Below, in pieces: positions 1 through 6,723 of a DNA stretch of 7,185 nt. The position numbers and the translations under genes were made by a program. Below the pieces are notes generated by a model, which worked only from the letters and a program-made list of their open reading frames with translations, had not been told where the DNA came from and made no database searches. The first letter of the stretch is position 1. The number at the start of each line of letters is the position of its first letter. Source of the stretch: an uncultured beta proteobacterium (GTDB lineage Bacteria; Pseudomonadota; Gammaproteobacteria; Burkholderiales; Burkholderiaceae_C); NCBI GenBank assembly GCA_903886165.1, contig CAISLL010000275.1:1-7185 (forward strand), read 5' to 3'.

Positions 1-1025
1 CCGGCTTCAAAGGCGACGCTGCCATCAATGTTGAAAGTGGTGAAGCCGCGGCTGCCACCGTTGAGGTCGCCTTCGTTGGCTGTCACGAACTGGGTTTTGG
101 AAATCCAGGTCACACCATCGGGTTCGCGCAAACGGTTGGCTTGTGTCTCGGTCAAGTTCACTTGGTTGGGACGCGGTGCATCCGTCAAGTCGACCTTGTC
201 CAGCGTCACGCTGCCGGCGCTGAAATGTTTGGTGATTTTTCCGGAAGCCAAATCAATCAAGGCAATGTGGTTGTTCTCCTGAAGCGTCACAACCGCGAGG
301 TTGTCATCATTGATGTCCACGTATTCCGGCTCAGGATCGCTTGGGTACAGCATGGCGTCCAGTCCAGCCAGGCTCACGTTACGCGTTTTCCAGGTGGCTG
401 GCGCACCCGCCACGTCCACGATCACCAAACTGCCTGCGGGCAGCTGTGGCAAAGCGCCTTTGTTGACGGTTTCGTCGCGCTCGTTTTCAATCACGATGGC
501 AATGAATTTGCCGTCCTTGCTGCGCGCGATTGAGTCCGGCTGGCCAGACAGTGTGATCTCGGTTACAACCTTGCGGCTGGCAATGTCAATCACCACCAGC
601 TTGCCGCTGGGGCTCACGAAATTGGGTGAGGTGTTGACAGCAACCAACGCATTCGCGCCCAGCACCGTCACCGAGGTGGGCTCGCCACCCATGGGCAGCG
701 CACCCAGCGCTTTTGGTGCTTTGACGTCGGTGATGTCGACGAAGCCGATTTCGCCTTTCAGGCTGTTGGAATAGACCAAGGTCATGCCGTCTTCACTGGC
801 AGCAACGATCTCAGGAGAAGTTGCCACATCTGTTTCGCACGACGCGCCGGGCTGCTGGCAGACGGCAAACGTGGCAGTGCGGTTGAAAAACATGCTCGCA
901 TTGGGTTTGGATGCCTCAGCCATTGCGGCTACGGCGTCGCAGCCGCCGCAGGCGGCAAGCACGGCGCTCATGATGATGCTGGCAGCAAACAGGCGAACAG
1001 GATGGCGAGAGGTCAGGTTGTTCAT
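1..1025 (-). CDS. Beta-propeller-like lipoprotein, choice-of-anchor I / phytase-esterase-like (3' end outside window)
   Basis: The minus strand is open from ATG 1025-1023 to the window edge: 341 codons plus two bases, C-terminus missing. Seen: a basic N-terminus, a hydrophobic stretch (about residues 11-25) and a lipobox LAAC with Cys26 as lipidation site. Gly27-Gly28 follow, with no Asp at +2, so outer-membrane sorting is expected. Then come short beta-rich repeats of propeller type: IGFVDITD (93-100), KLVVIDIAS (142-150), SLVIVDVAG (199-207), and EPEYVDIND (232-240) leading into VVTLQENNHIALIDLASG (245-262), followed by REPDGVTW (300-307) and FVTANEGDLNGGSRGF (313-328). From family knowledge, the TLQENN and TANEGD signatures occur in choice-of-anchor I proteins, often annotated as alkaline phosphatase or phytase/esterase-like. 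Catalysis is not shown here. No Shine-Dalgarno is evident, but the lipoprotein signal fixes the start. The Pho box upstream supports a role in phosphorus acquisition at the cell surface (inference). Confidence 0.9.
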   Translation of the reverse strand, partial: MNNLTSRHPVRLFAASIIMSAVLAACGGCDAVAAMAEASKPNASMFFNRTATFAVCQQPGASCETDVATSPEIVAASEDGMTLVYSNSLKGEIGFVDITDVKAPKALGALPMGGEPTSVTVLGANALVAVNTSPNFVSPSGKLVVIDIASRKVVTEITLSGQPDSIARSKDGKFIAIVIENERDETVNKGALPQLPAGSLVIVDVAGAPATWKTRNVSLAGLDAMLYPSDPEPEYVDINDDNLAVVTLQENNHIALIDLASGKITKHFSAGSVTLDKVDLTDAPRPNQVNLTETQANRLREPDGVTWISKTQFVTANEGDLNGGSRGFTTFNIDGSVAFEA

Positions 1026-1058
1026 GTGTCAATCGAGTTAGAAGTGGGTTGAAAGGCA

Positions 1059-1103
1059 TTTGTAGTGGCCATGCGTGACAAAGCCGTGACAAAACCGTGA
1101 CGC
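1059..1103 (-). promoter_or_regulatory. Tandem Pho box plus -10 element driving the minus-strand lipoprotein gene
   Basis: Read on the minus strand, three 7-base direct repeats lie 11 bases apart: GCGTCAC (1103-1097), TTGTCAC (1092-1086) and TTGTCAC (1081-1075), each separated by 4 bases. This is the PhoB half-site pattern (consensus close to CTGTCAT, 4-base spacer). Ten bases after the last half-site is TACAAA (1064-1059), a fair -10 hexamer, so the proximal half-site takes the place of the -35 box, as in classical Pho promoters. The predicted transcript would begin near 1051-1053, with a leader of roughly 25-30 bases before ATG 1025. Activation by phosphorylated PhoB under phosphate limitation is inferred. 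The site points toward the lipoprotein; no matching half-sites point toward the DUF3616 gene. Confidence 0.8.
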
Positions 1104-1229
1104 AGTCAAAGGCATGACGCCGTTGGGAGCTGGAAATGCCGAAGCACCATTGCAAGGCCAGATTCTTTGCCATCGTTGCGTGACGCTTGTCGACATGGCT
1201 ACAGATTCGTCATTCAATTGGACATGTGA

Positions 1230-2171
1230 ATGTGCACAATGTGGGCCATGACTCAAAACACCACATTGATGTTTCGCGTGCTGACGGGCCTCTTTGAGCC
1301 ATCGGCAATAGAACAACTGCCGGATGGACGTTTTTTGGTGGTTGAAGACGAAAAACAGCACCCTTTCAGCCTGGTCACCATCAGCCATGATGGCATCGTC
1401 ACCAGCAAGGCGTTGCGGCCGGGATTTTTCCAATCCTTCAATGACTTCTGGGAGCTTGATGACCTGGAGGGATTGACACGCGATCAATCAGGGAATTTTT
1501 ACGCTCTCACGTCGCATTCACGCGACGGTGATGGCGACGAGAAACAAGCGCGTGACAGGTTGGTGCGGTTTCGCATTGAAGGGAATGACGTGATCGAGCG
1601 AAAGGTTTCGTCCGGTCTCAAGCGCGCATTGGTGTACACACATCCGGTATTGGCTGCGGCGGCACGGATTCAGGATGTGAAGCGTGGGGGCGGACTCAAT
1701 ATCGAGTCACTGCAGATGACCCCGGACCAGCAGCGCTTGCTGATTGGTTTTCGCAGCCCGCTGCAAGGCAATCGCGCCATCATTGCCAGCGTGGAGAATC
1801 CGGCGGCGATTTTTGATGCTGGCGAGTCGCCCGTGGTGTCCACCACCCTGGTGACCCTGGACCTGGGTGGCAACGGAATTCGTGGTATGGCTCACATTTC
1901 TGCGCTGGGCGGCTACCTGATCATCAGTGGCCCGGCTTCGCGCGAGCAGGTGCATTTTGGCCTCTGGTTTTGGCGCGGTGGGCCAGAGACGTCGGTTCAT
2001 CGGGTCACGGTGCCTGGGCTGGACGGTTTTGGAAATGCAGAAGGTGTGTGTGCTGCCAGAATGGACGGCCAGCAGAAAATCATCATCGTGTGTGATGACG
2101 GTAGCCGCAAAGACAAACGTGACGCACGTTACCTTCTGCTTGACCCTTCTCAGCTAAAGATGGCGCCTTGA
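1230..2171 (+). CDS. DUF3616 family protein
   Basis: This 313-residue protein matches the DUF3616 pattern, a family of unknown function with predicted beta-propeller-like repeats. Recognisable segments are EPSAIEQLPDGRFLVVEDE (23-41), DLEGLT (78-83), SHSRDGDG (95-102), GLNIESLQ (155-162), LLIGFRSPL (170-178), LDLGGNGIRGM (210-220), LIISGP (230-235) and EGV (271-273). No signal peptide or membrane segment is visible, so it is probably cytoplasmic. Three in-frame ATGs are possible starts (1230, 1239, 1248). None has a convincing ribosome binding site; homology begins near residue 15, so the start at 1248 (MTQNTT) is equally possible. The gene is divergent from the lipoprotein gene and is followed after 32 bases by the MgtC-like gene, possibly in one transcript. 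The substrate is unknown. The DLEGLT and SHSR motifs recall phytase-like esterase propellers, but no enzyme activity can be claimed. Confidence 0.9.
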   Translation: MCTMWAMTQNTTLMFRVLTGLFEPSAIEQLPDGRFLVVEDEKQHPFSLVTISHDGIVTSKALRPGFFQSFNDFWELDDLEGLTRDQSGNFYALTSHSRDGDGDEKQARDRLVRFRIEGNDVIERKVSSGLKRALVYTHPVLAAAARIQDVKRGGGLNIESLQMTPDQQRLLIGFRSPLQGNRAIIASVENPAAIFDAGESPVVSTTLVTLDLGGNGIRGMAHISALGGYLIISGPASREQVHFGLWFWRGGPETSVHRVTVPGLDGFGNAEGVCAARMDGQQKIIIVCDDGSRKDKRDARYLLLDPSQLKMAP

Positions 2172-2203
2172 ATTGATAGCCAACGGAACACCTGACAACA
2201 CCC

Positions 2204-3457
2204 ATGGAAGACTATCAACTTGCGCTTCGCTTCGCTGTGGCCATCGGACTCGGGATGTTGCTGGGGCTCGAGCGCGAGCGCAGCAAAGGGGCAGACGGCG
2301 GCGCTGGTGTGCGAACCTTCGCGTTGATTGCCCTTAGCGGGGCCCTTGCCGGTTATCTTGGTGAACACTTGAAATTGGAATGGCTGGCAATGGCCATGTT
2401 CGTCGCTGTGGCTGCACTCGTTGTCAGCATGTACATGGCAACCGCACCGCTTGGCGACACGGGCATCACGACCGAGGTGTCGGCACTTTTGGCGTTTGTG
2501 CTGGGTCTGATCTGCGCACACGGTGAACTGCGACTGGCCAGTTGGGTGGCTGTGGCCATGGCCCTGTTGCTTGCGCTGAAAGACTGGCTGCACCAGCTTG
2601 CCAGTCGAATCAATGCGTCGGATGTCGAGGCAACGCTCAAATTTTGCATTGTCACGCTCATCATTCTTCCGCTGGTGCCCGACACCAACTACGGCCCGCC
2701 ACCGATGGACGTGATCAATCCCTACAAGATATGGCTGATGGTGGTGTTGATTTCTGCGCTTAACTTCACCAGTTACTTGCTGATCAAGGTCGTGGGTGCC
2801 GAGCATGGCGTGGGCCTTGTTGGCCTGTTGGGTGGCCTGGCATCAAGTACCGCAGTGACCCTTGGGTTCTCGCAACGCAGTCGGCAAGCAGGCGAGGATG
2901 CCTCGGCGCTGGCATTTGGCATTGTGCTGGCCTGGACGGTGATGTTCTTTCGGGTGGTGATCATGACGGCGCTGATTGACTGGGAGCTTGGGCGCCAACT
3001 TGCACCCGTGATTGGGCTTCTGTGCGTGGCGAGTCTGGGCGCCTGTTATCGGCTGTGGCGAAGCTACAGGCAACGCCCACGTGGAGAGGTCAAACCTGGC
3101 AGTAATCCGTTTGAACTCGATGAAGCCATCAAGTTTGGCTTGCTGTTCGGCGTGGTGGTGGTGATCGCAAAAGCGGCGCAGGTCTATCTTGGTGACGCCG
3201 GGCTTTACCTGGCTGCCGGTGTGGCCGGGCTGACGGACGTGGACGCGATCACACTTGCCATGGCCAACCTTGCCCAAAGTGATGCCGCGAACCAGCAAGC
3301 TGCCGCACGCGCCATCGTCATCGCCGTGATGGCCAACACCCTGACAAAATGCGGCATGACGATTGGTCTGGGTTCACCCGAACTGCGCCGTATCACACTG
3401 CCGATTGCTGCCCTGCTGATCGGCACTGGTACCATTTGCGGACTTGTTCTGATTTAA
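2204..3457 (+). CDS. MgtC/SapB family membrane protein with C-terminal DUF4010 domain
   Basis: A 417-residue polytopic inner-membrane protein. The N-terminal MgtC/SapB part (about 8-135) shows the conserved GLGMLLGLERERS (15-27) and AGVRTFALIALSGALAG (34-50) segments, followed by hydrophobic helices near 62-80, 92-104 and 112-126. The C-terminal DUF4010 part (about 180-410) carries GLLGGLASSTAVTLGFSQRS (207-226), a polar cytoplasmic-looking linker rich in Arg/Lys (282-298), then YLAAGVAGLTDVDAITLAMA (335-354) and ANTLTKCGMTIGLGSPELRR (377-396). The family is named for Salmonella MgtC, which acts in magnesium-limited growth and modulates F-type ATP synthase; the long DUF4010 fusions are separate from that virulence factor and their transport substrate, if any, is unknown. 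The start ATG is preceded by a weak CGGAA motif (about 2184-2188) that is too distant to decide it; the next Met (residue 18) lies inside the conserved motif, so 2204 is right. It lies 32 bases after DUF3616, suggesting an operon. Confidence 0.92.
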   Translation: MEDYQLALRFAVAIGLGMLLGLERERSKGADGGAGVRTFALIALSGALAGYLGEHLKLEWLAMAMFVAVAALVVSMYMATAPLGDTGITTEVSALLAFVLGLICAHGELRLASWVAVAMALLLALKDWLHQLASRINASDVEATLKFCIVTLIILPLVPDTNYGPPPMDVINPYKIWLMVVLISALNFTSYLLIKVVGAEHGVGLVGLLGGLASSTAVTLGFSQRSRQAGEDASALAFGIVLAWTVMFFRVVIMTALIDWELGRQLAPVIGLLCVASLGACYRLWRSYRQRPRGEVKPGSNPFELDEAIKFGLLFGVVVVIAKAAQVYLGDAGLYLAAGVAGLTDVDAITLAMANLAQSDAANQQAAARAIVIAVMANTLTKCGMTIGLGSPELRRITLPIAALLIGTGTICGLVLI

Positions 3458-3484
3458 AAATAGCCCAATGTCTGCTGCAACGGC

Positions 3485-3496
3485 GAAATCGATTTC
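3485..3496. repeat. 12-base perfect palindrome in the intergenic region before the CYTH-CHAD gene
   Basis: GAAATCGATTTC is self-complementary and centred 32 bases before the CYTH-CHAD ATG, in the 65-base gap after the MgtC-like gene. It is followed by TGTTTTAAC rather than a run of T, so it does not read as an intrinsic terminator. It could be an operator half of a promoter region. A palindrome of this length is expected about once or twice by chance in a window this size, so its meaning rests only on its position. I found no convincing -35/-10 pair in this gap. Confidence 0.3.
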
Positions 3497-3522
3497 TGTT
3501 TTAACTTGATGGTCAATGCTTC

Positions 3523-5028
3523 ATGAAGTCACTCAAGAAAAAATCACCTCCTCAAGAGATCGAACTCAAACTGAGCTTGCCTGGAGCCAATATGGCAGAC
3601 ATGGCAAAACGCCTGGCACTGCTGCCCTTGCTGGCGCGTCGCAAAGCCTCCAGGCAGTCACTGCACAATGTCTATTACGACACACCGAATCAGGATTTGC
3701 GCCATCAGCAGGTGGTTTTGCGGCTGCGCCGTGTGGGTGGCCAAACGCATCCTAAATGGTTTCAGACCCTGAAGACCGGTGCGAGTGATTCTTCTGCCCT
3801 TAGTCGTCGCGGTGAGTGGGAAGTTGCCATTTCCGGCCCGGAGTTGAGCCTGGAGGCGCTCACGCCCACGGCCTGGTCTGACATTGACCCGGATAACGTT
3901 CTATTCAAAGATTTGGGACCCTGCTTCTCCACAAGTTTTGAGCGAACCAGTTGGCAAGTAAAAAAGCGTGATGGCACATGGGTTGAGGTCGCCCTGGACA
4001 TCGGGCAGATCGAATCCGATGGCAAGCACGCGTCTATTTGTGAGCTTGAACTGGAACTAAAAGCGGGTCAACCCGCCGCACTGTTTGCCGTCGCGCGGGA
4101 GATTGCTCAGGTGGTGGCCGTGTTGCCGGCCAATCAGAGCAAAGCCGAACGTGGCTTTCTTTTGGCGCAGGGTGATCTGGATAAACCACAGCGCGTCCGA
4201 ACCAACCGCGTCAGCCCGCACCTGACCAAGCCTGAACTCGCCCAACTCCTGTTGCGTGACATGTTTGCCCAGTTCACGACGAATCTCAATGGGTTGTGCA
4301 CATCAGACGACCCGGAGGTCGTGCACCAGGCCCGGGTTGGCTGGCGGCGTTTCAAATCGGGTACGCGCCTCTTTCGCAAGATTGCTGGGGTGGCCGATGC
4401 ACCGCCCCAGCTTGACCTGCAGCCACTTCTGTCAAGTCTGGGCGCGCTGCGTGACTTGGAGGTCGCCTTGACTGAAACGCTGCCGCCTTTGGTCGTTGAC
4501 TACTGCACGGGGAACACCCGGCGTACAAAGTCCTGGCAGGCGTTGAGCGCAGAGTTGTCACAGGCTGCTCTTGAAGAGCGACTCGCCGTGCGCCACGCCC
4601 TTCAGGAGCCCAGTGTGGGCGCGAATTTGCTGTTGATTGCCGAATGGCTGGAAACCCTGTCGTTGGCAACCACCAGGTCTGACAAAAAGAGAAGCTTGCG
4701 CCACTGGGCAAAACGCCGGATATTGCGCCTGTACGAACGCCTGAACATGGCACAGAAGGAAGCATCCACGCCAGAGAGTCAACACCGCGTGCGCATCCTT
4801 GCCAAACGCCTGCGCTATGGCGTGGAGGCACTGCGAGACCTGTTGCCCAAAAGGCTTGCCGCTTTCTGCCATGACCAGGCCACCCATATTCAAACCACGT
4901 TGGGCAACTCCCGGGACATGTCACAAGCCTGCACACTGGTGGCTGGGTTGAATGCTGACCTGGCCATCACCGCGTTTTTGCACGATGTGGCAGAGAGTAA
5001 AAGTGTCATGAAACGGTCACTGAATTGA
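3523..5028 (+). CDS. CYTH-CHAD domain protein, inorganic triphosphatase-like (YgiF type)
   Basis: 501 residues with two domains. The CYTH domain (about 11-215) has the signature ExExK as E12, E14, K16, then YYDT (51-54), LRLRR (66-70), QTLKT (81-85), RGEWEVAI (96-103), FERTSW (139-144) and the acidic strand ELELELK (174-180). These residues form the tunnel that binds triphosphate and divalent metal in this superfamily, and E. coli YgiF of the same architecture hydrolyses inorganic tripolyphosphate. The CHAD domain (about 235-490) is helical and basic, with two His-containing repeats, VVHQARVGWRRFKSGTRLF (266-284) and HRVRILAKRLRYGVEAL (421-437), and GALRDLEV (307-314). CHAD domains are known to bind polyphosphate. 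All key CYTH residues are present, so triphosphatase activity is likely. No signal peptide; cytoplasmic. The ATG at 3523 has only a weak upstream TGATGG, but later Met codons would lose the ExExK motif. Confidence 0.94.
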   Translation: MKSLKKKSPPQEIELKLSLPGANMADMAKRLALLPLLARRKASRQSLHNVYYDTPNQDLRHQQVVLRLRRVGGQTHPKWFQTLKTGASDSSALSRRGEWEVAISGPELSLEALTPTAWSDIDPDNVLFKDLGPCFSTSFERTSWQVKKRDGTWVEVALDIGQIESDGKHASICELELELKAGQPAALFAVAREIAQVVAVLPANQSKAERGFLLAQGDLDKPQRVRTNRVSPHLTKPELAQLLLRDMFAQFTTNLNGLCTSDDPEVVHQARVGWRRFKSGTRLFRKIAGVADAPPQLDLQPLLSSLGALRDLEVALTETLPPLVVDYCTGNTRRTKSWQALSAELSQAALEERLAVRHALQEPSVGANLLLIAEWLETLSLATTRSDKKRSLRHWAKRRILRLYERLNMAQKEASTPESQHRVRILAKRLRYGVEALRDLLPKRLAAFCHDQATHIQTTLGNSRDMSQACTLVAGLNADLAITAFLHDVAESKSVMKRSLN

Positions 5029-5067
5029 CTCAGACTACTCAGGGTTTTCCCTTTGTCTTCAAGTCAT

Positions 5068-5085
5068 TCGGCCAGTGCTGGCCGA
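5068..5085. repeat. Inverted repeat (8-base arms) between the CYTH-CHAD and chemoreceptor genes
   Basis: TCGGCCAG and CTGGCCGA flank a 2-base centre (TG). As RNA it would form a 7-base-pair GC-rich stem with a GTGC loop. A smaller perfect hairpin, AGGG-TTTT-CCCT, lies just before it at 5041-5052. Neither is followed by a clear U tract (the larger one is followed by TCTTACC), so an intrinsic terminator is only weakly supported. It ends 23 bases before the chemoreceptor ATG at 5109, so it may be an operator or attenuating structure, or a partial transcription barrier separating the two genes. Confidence 0.4.
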
Positions 5086-5108
5086 TCTTACCGAAAGTGA
5101 CGTTGTCC

Positions 5109-6698
5109 ATGTCCCACCCGCATTCAACAAGGCCAGCAGGGGCGACTGGCTCATTTTCGCGTCAGATTGCCATGGTTCTCACCATGGTACTGGCGGTTGC
5201 CATGCTGGGCGCCACCATTGGGTATTGGTCCCTGCACCGTGTCACAAATGGCACTGAACACATGGTCAAGGAGGTCATGACGACCGAGCGGCTGACGGGT
5301 GACTTGCAGCGCAATGTGCTGGTCAATGTTGCGCGCTCCCAAGCCTTTGCCCTCAGCTCCGAGCCGCAGGTGGGTGATGCCCTGATGCCTGAGATCAATG
5401 CGACATCATTGCAGATAGACGCCTTGTTGCAAAACCTGACCTCCGTATTGACAACATCCGGTGACAGGGCCATTTTGACGCGAATGACCCAAGCTAACAT
5501 CGAATTCACCAAGGCCCGCCAGGCGTTGACAGCGGCGCGTGAGGGTGGTGTCACCGCCAACATTGAGAAGGTCTACATCGAGCGTTTCACTCCGGCCGCC
5601 AATGTTTTGCAACAGACGGTGACACAACTCGGTGATGCCCAGCGCGCACAAATAGAGGTGTCGGCCACTGAAATCAGCCAGCTAAGTTTGAATGCCCAGT
5701 GGGGTTTGGTGTTGTTCAGCCTGTGTGCCCTGCTACTGGGGGGTGTTTTGTCGGTGTGGTTGGTGCGCAATATCACCCGACCCATCCAGCAGGCGGTTGA
5801 CACGGCCAACCGCGTGGCCGCGCTGGACTTGACTTCCAGCATCGATGGGCACCACCGGGATGAAGCCGGCAGGCTGCTGATTGCGCTGGGAAAGATGCAA
5901 ACCTCTTTGCACACTTTGGTTGAGCAGGTCCAAGGTGCCAGCCACGGTGTAGCTGAGGGAGCCACGCAGATAGCGGCTGGCAACCTTGACTTCTCCAGCC
6001 GAACCGAGATGGCTGCCTCATTTCTGCAGCAAACCGCTGCATCGATTGAGGAAGTCGCCCAGACCATGCATGCCTCACTGCAGGCGGCTGCCCGGGGCGA
6101 GGCAATGGTCGAGTCAGCCACGCTGGAGGCCACCAGTGGCAGCGCGGTCATGTCTGACCTGATGCACACCATGGATGACATTCGAACCTCTTCAAGCCAG
6201 ATTGTGGAGATCACCGCTGTCATTGACAGCATCGCGTTTCAAACCAACATCCTGGCACTCAATGCGGCGGTAGAGGCGGCGCGTGCCGGTGAGCAGGGGC
6301 GCGGGTTTGCCGTGGTGGCGGCAGAGGTGCGCACCCTGGCCAATCGGTCAGCCGTGGCAGCCCGCGAGATCAAGGCGCTGATTGGTGCGTCGGCAGAAAA
6401 CGTCAAGCTGGGTACCGTCAAGGTGCAGCAGGCGCGTGACACCATGGACACCATTGTTGAATCTATCGGACGCGTGTCCGAAGTGATTGGTGAAATTCAC
6501 GCGGGCAGCAACGCCCAGGGCAACAGCATTGCAAGCATCAACGTAGCCGTCAGTCGGCTCGACCAGATGACCCAGCAAAACGCCGCCGTGGCGGAAGAGT
6601 CTGCGGCTGCCGCGCAAAATTTGCAGAACCAGGCCAGTGGCCTGCGGGATGTGGCAGGCCGGTTCAGATTGCCGGCGATGGCACTGGCGCCGTGCTGA
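5109..6698 (+). CDS. Methyl-accepting chemotaxis protein (transmembrane chemoreceptor)
   Basis: A 529-residue receptor that passes ligand state to the CheA-CheW kinase. From ATG 5109: a short cytoplasmic tail, TM1 (about 20-41), a periplasmic mostly helical domain of the four-helix-bundle type (about 42-198), TM2 (about 200-219), HAMP (about 220-272, beginning RNITRPIQ), and the methylated signalling domain (about 273-515). The hairpin tip is nearly invariant: DSIAFQTNILALNAAVEAAR (373-392) followed by AGEQGRGFAVVAAEVRTLAN (393-412). The layout matches the Tsr/36H class common in Burkholderiales. The C-terminus (RFRLPAMALAPC) has no NWETF-like CheR/CheB tether. An in-frame TTG at 5025, overlapping the previous stop codon, would add 28 residues; I reject it because the extension is not receptor-like and contains the inverted repeat at 5068-5085. 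The ATG has a modest GAAAGTGA upstream. The ligand cannot be predicted. Confidence 0.95.
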   Translation: MSHPHSTRPAGATGSFSRQIAMVLTMVLAVAMLGATIGYWSLHRVTNGTEHMVKEVMTTERLTGDLQRNVLVNVARSQAFALSSEPQVGDALMPEINATSLQIDALLQNLTSVLTTSGDRAILTRMTQANIEFTKARQALTAAREGGVTANIEKVYIERFTPAANVLQQTVTQLGDAQRAQIEVSATEISQLSLNAQWGLVLFSLCALLLGGVLSVWLVRNITRPIQQAVDTANRVAALDLTSSIDGHHRDEAGRLLIALGKMQTSLHTLVEQVQGASHGVAEGATQIAAGNLDFSSRTEMAASFLQQTAASIEEVAQTMHASLQAAARGEAMVESATLEATSGSAVMSDLMHTMDDIRTSSSQIVEITAVIDSIAFQTNILALNAAVEAARAGEQGRGFAVVAAEVRTLANRSAVAAREIKALIGASAENVKLGTVKVQQARDTMDTIVESIGRVSEVIGEIHAGSNAQGNSIASINVAVSRLDQMTQQNAAVAEESAAAAQNLQNQASGLRDVAGRFRLPAMALAPC

Positions 6699-6723
6699 TT
6701 TGTTGGCTGCCAGGCGTTCCTTG

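Noticed and set aside
141..774. Plus-strand open frames of 130 and 157 codons
   Set aside because: They are antisense to the lipoprotein gene, whose minus-strand frame is open throughout with a lipobox and family motifs; the plus-strand products have no recognisable motif.
942..956. GCCGCC-GCA-GGCGGC inverted repeat
   Set aside because: It lies inside the lipoprotein gene and arises from Ala/Gly/Cys codons around the lipobox; no sign of a terminator.
1114..1120. A possible fourth Pho half-site (GCGTCAT on the minus strand)
   Set aside because: It is 17 bases from the neighbouring half-site instead of 11, out of phase with the other three.
1187..1215. Plus-strand promoter for DUF3616 based on TTGTCG
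   Set aside because: The hexamer at the right distance (TCATTC) matches the -10 consensus poorly; no other convincing pair was found.
1038..1487. Minus-strand open frame of 149 codons overlapping the Pho box and the 5' part of DUF3616
   Set aside because: Low-complexity product rich in His/Gln/Arg and opposite a recognised family; it also covers the Pho promoter.
2150..2806. Minus-strand open frame of 218 codons
   Set aside because: Antisense of the MgtC-like gene; the His/Gln-rich composition is typical of the complement of a membrane protein gene.
4352..4936. Minus-strand open frame of 194 codons
   Set aside because: Antisense of the CHAD domain coding region; no motif and no plausible start signal.
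5059..5088. Possible sigma-28 promoter for the chemoreceptor (TCAAGTCA and GCCGATCT)
   Set aside because: The -10-like GCCGATCT is suggestive, but the best -35-like match is only 5 of 8 and the spacer is 14 instead of about 11; the GCCGA also belongs to the inverted repeat.
5573..6232. Minus-strand open frame of 219 codons
   Set aside because: Antisense of the chemoreceptor HAMP and signalling region; Ser/Ala/Cys-rich product without family features.
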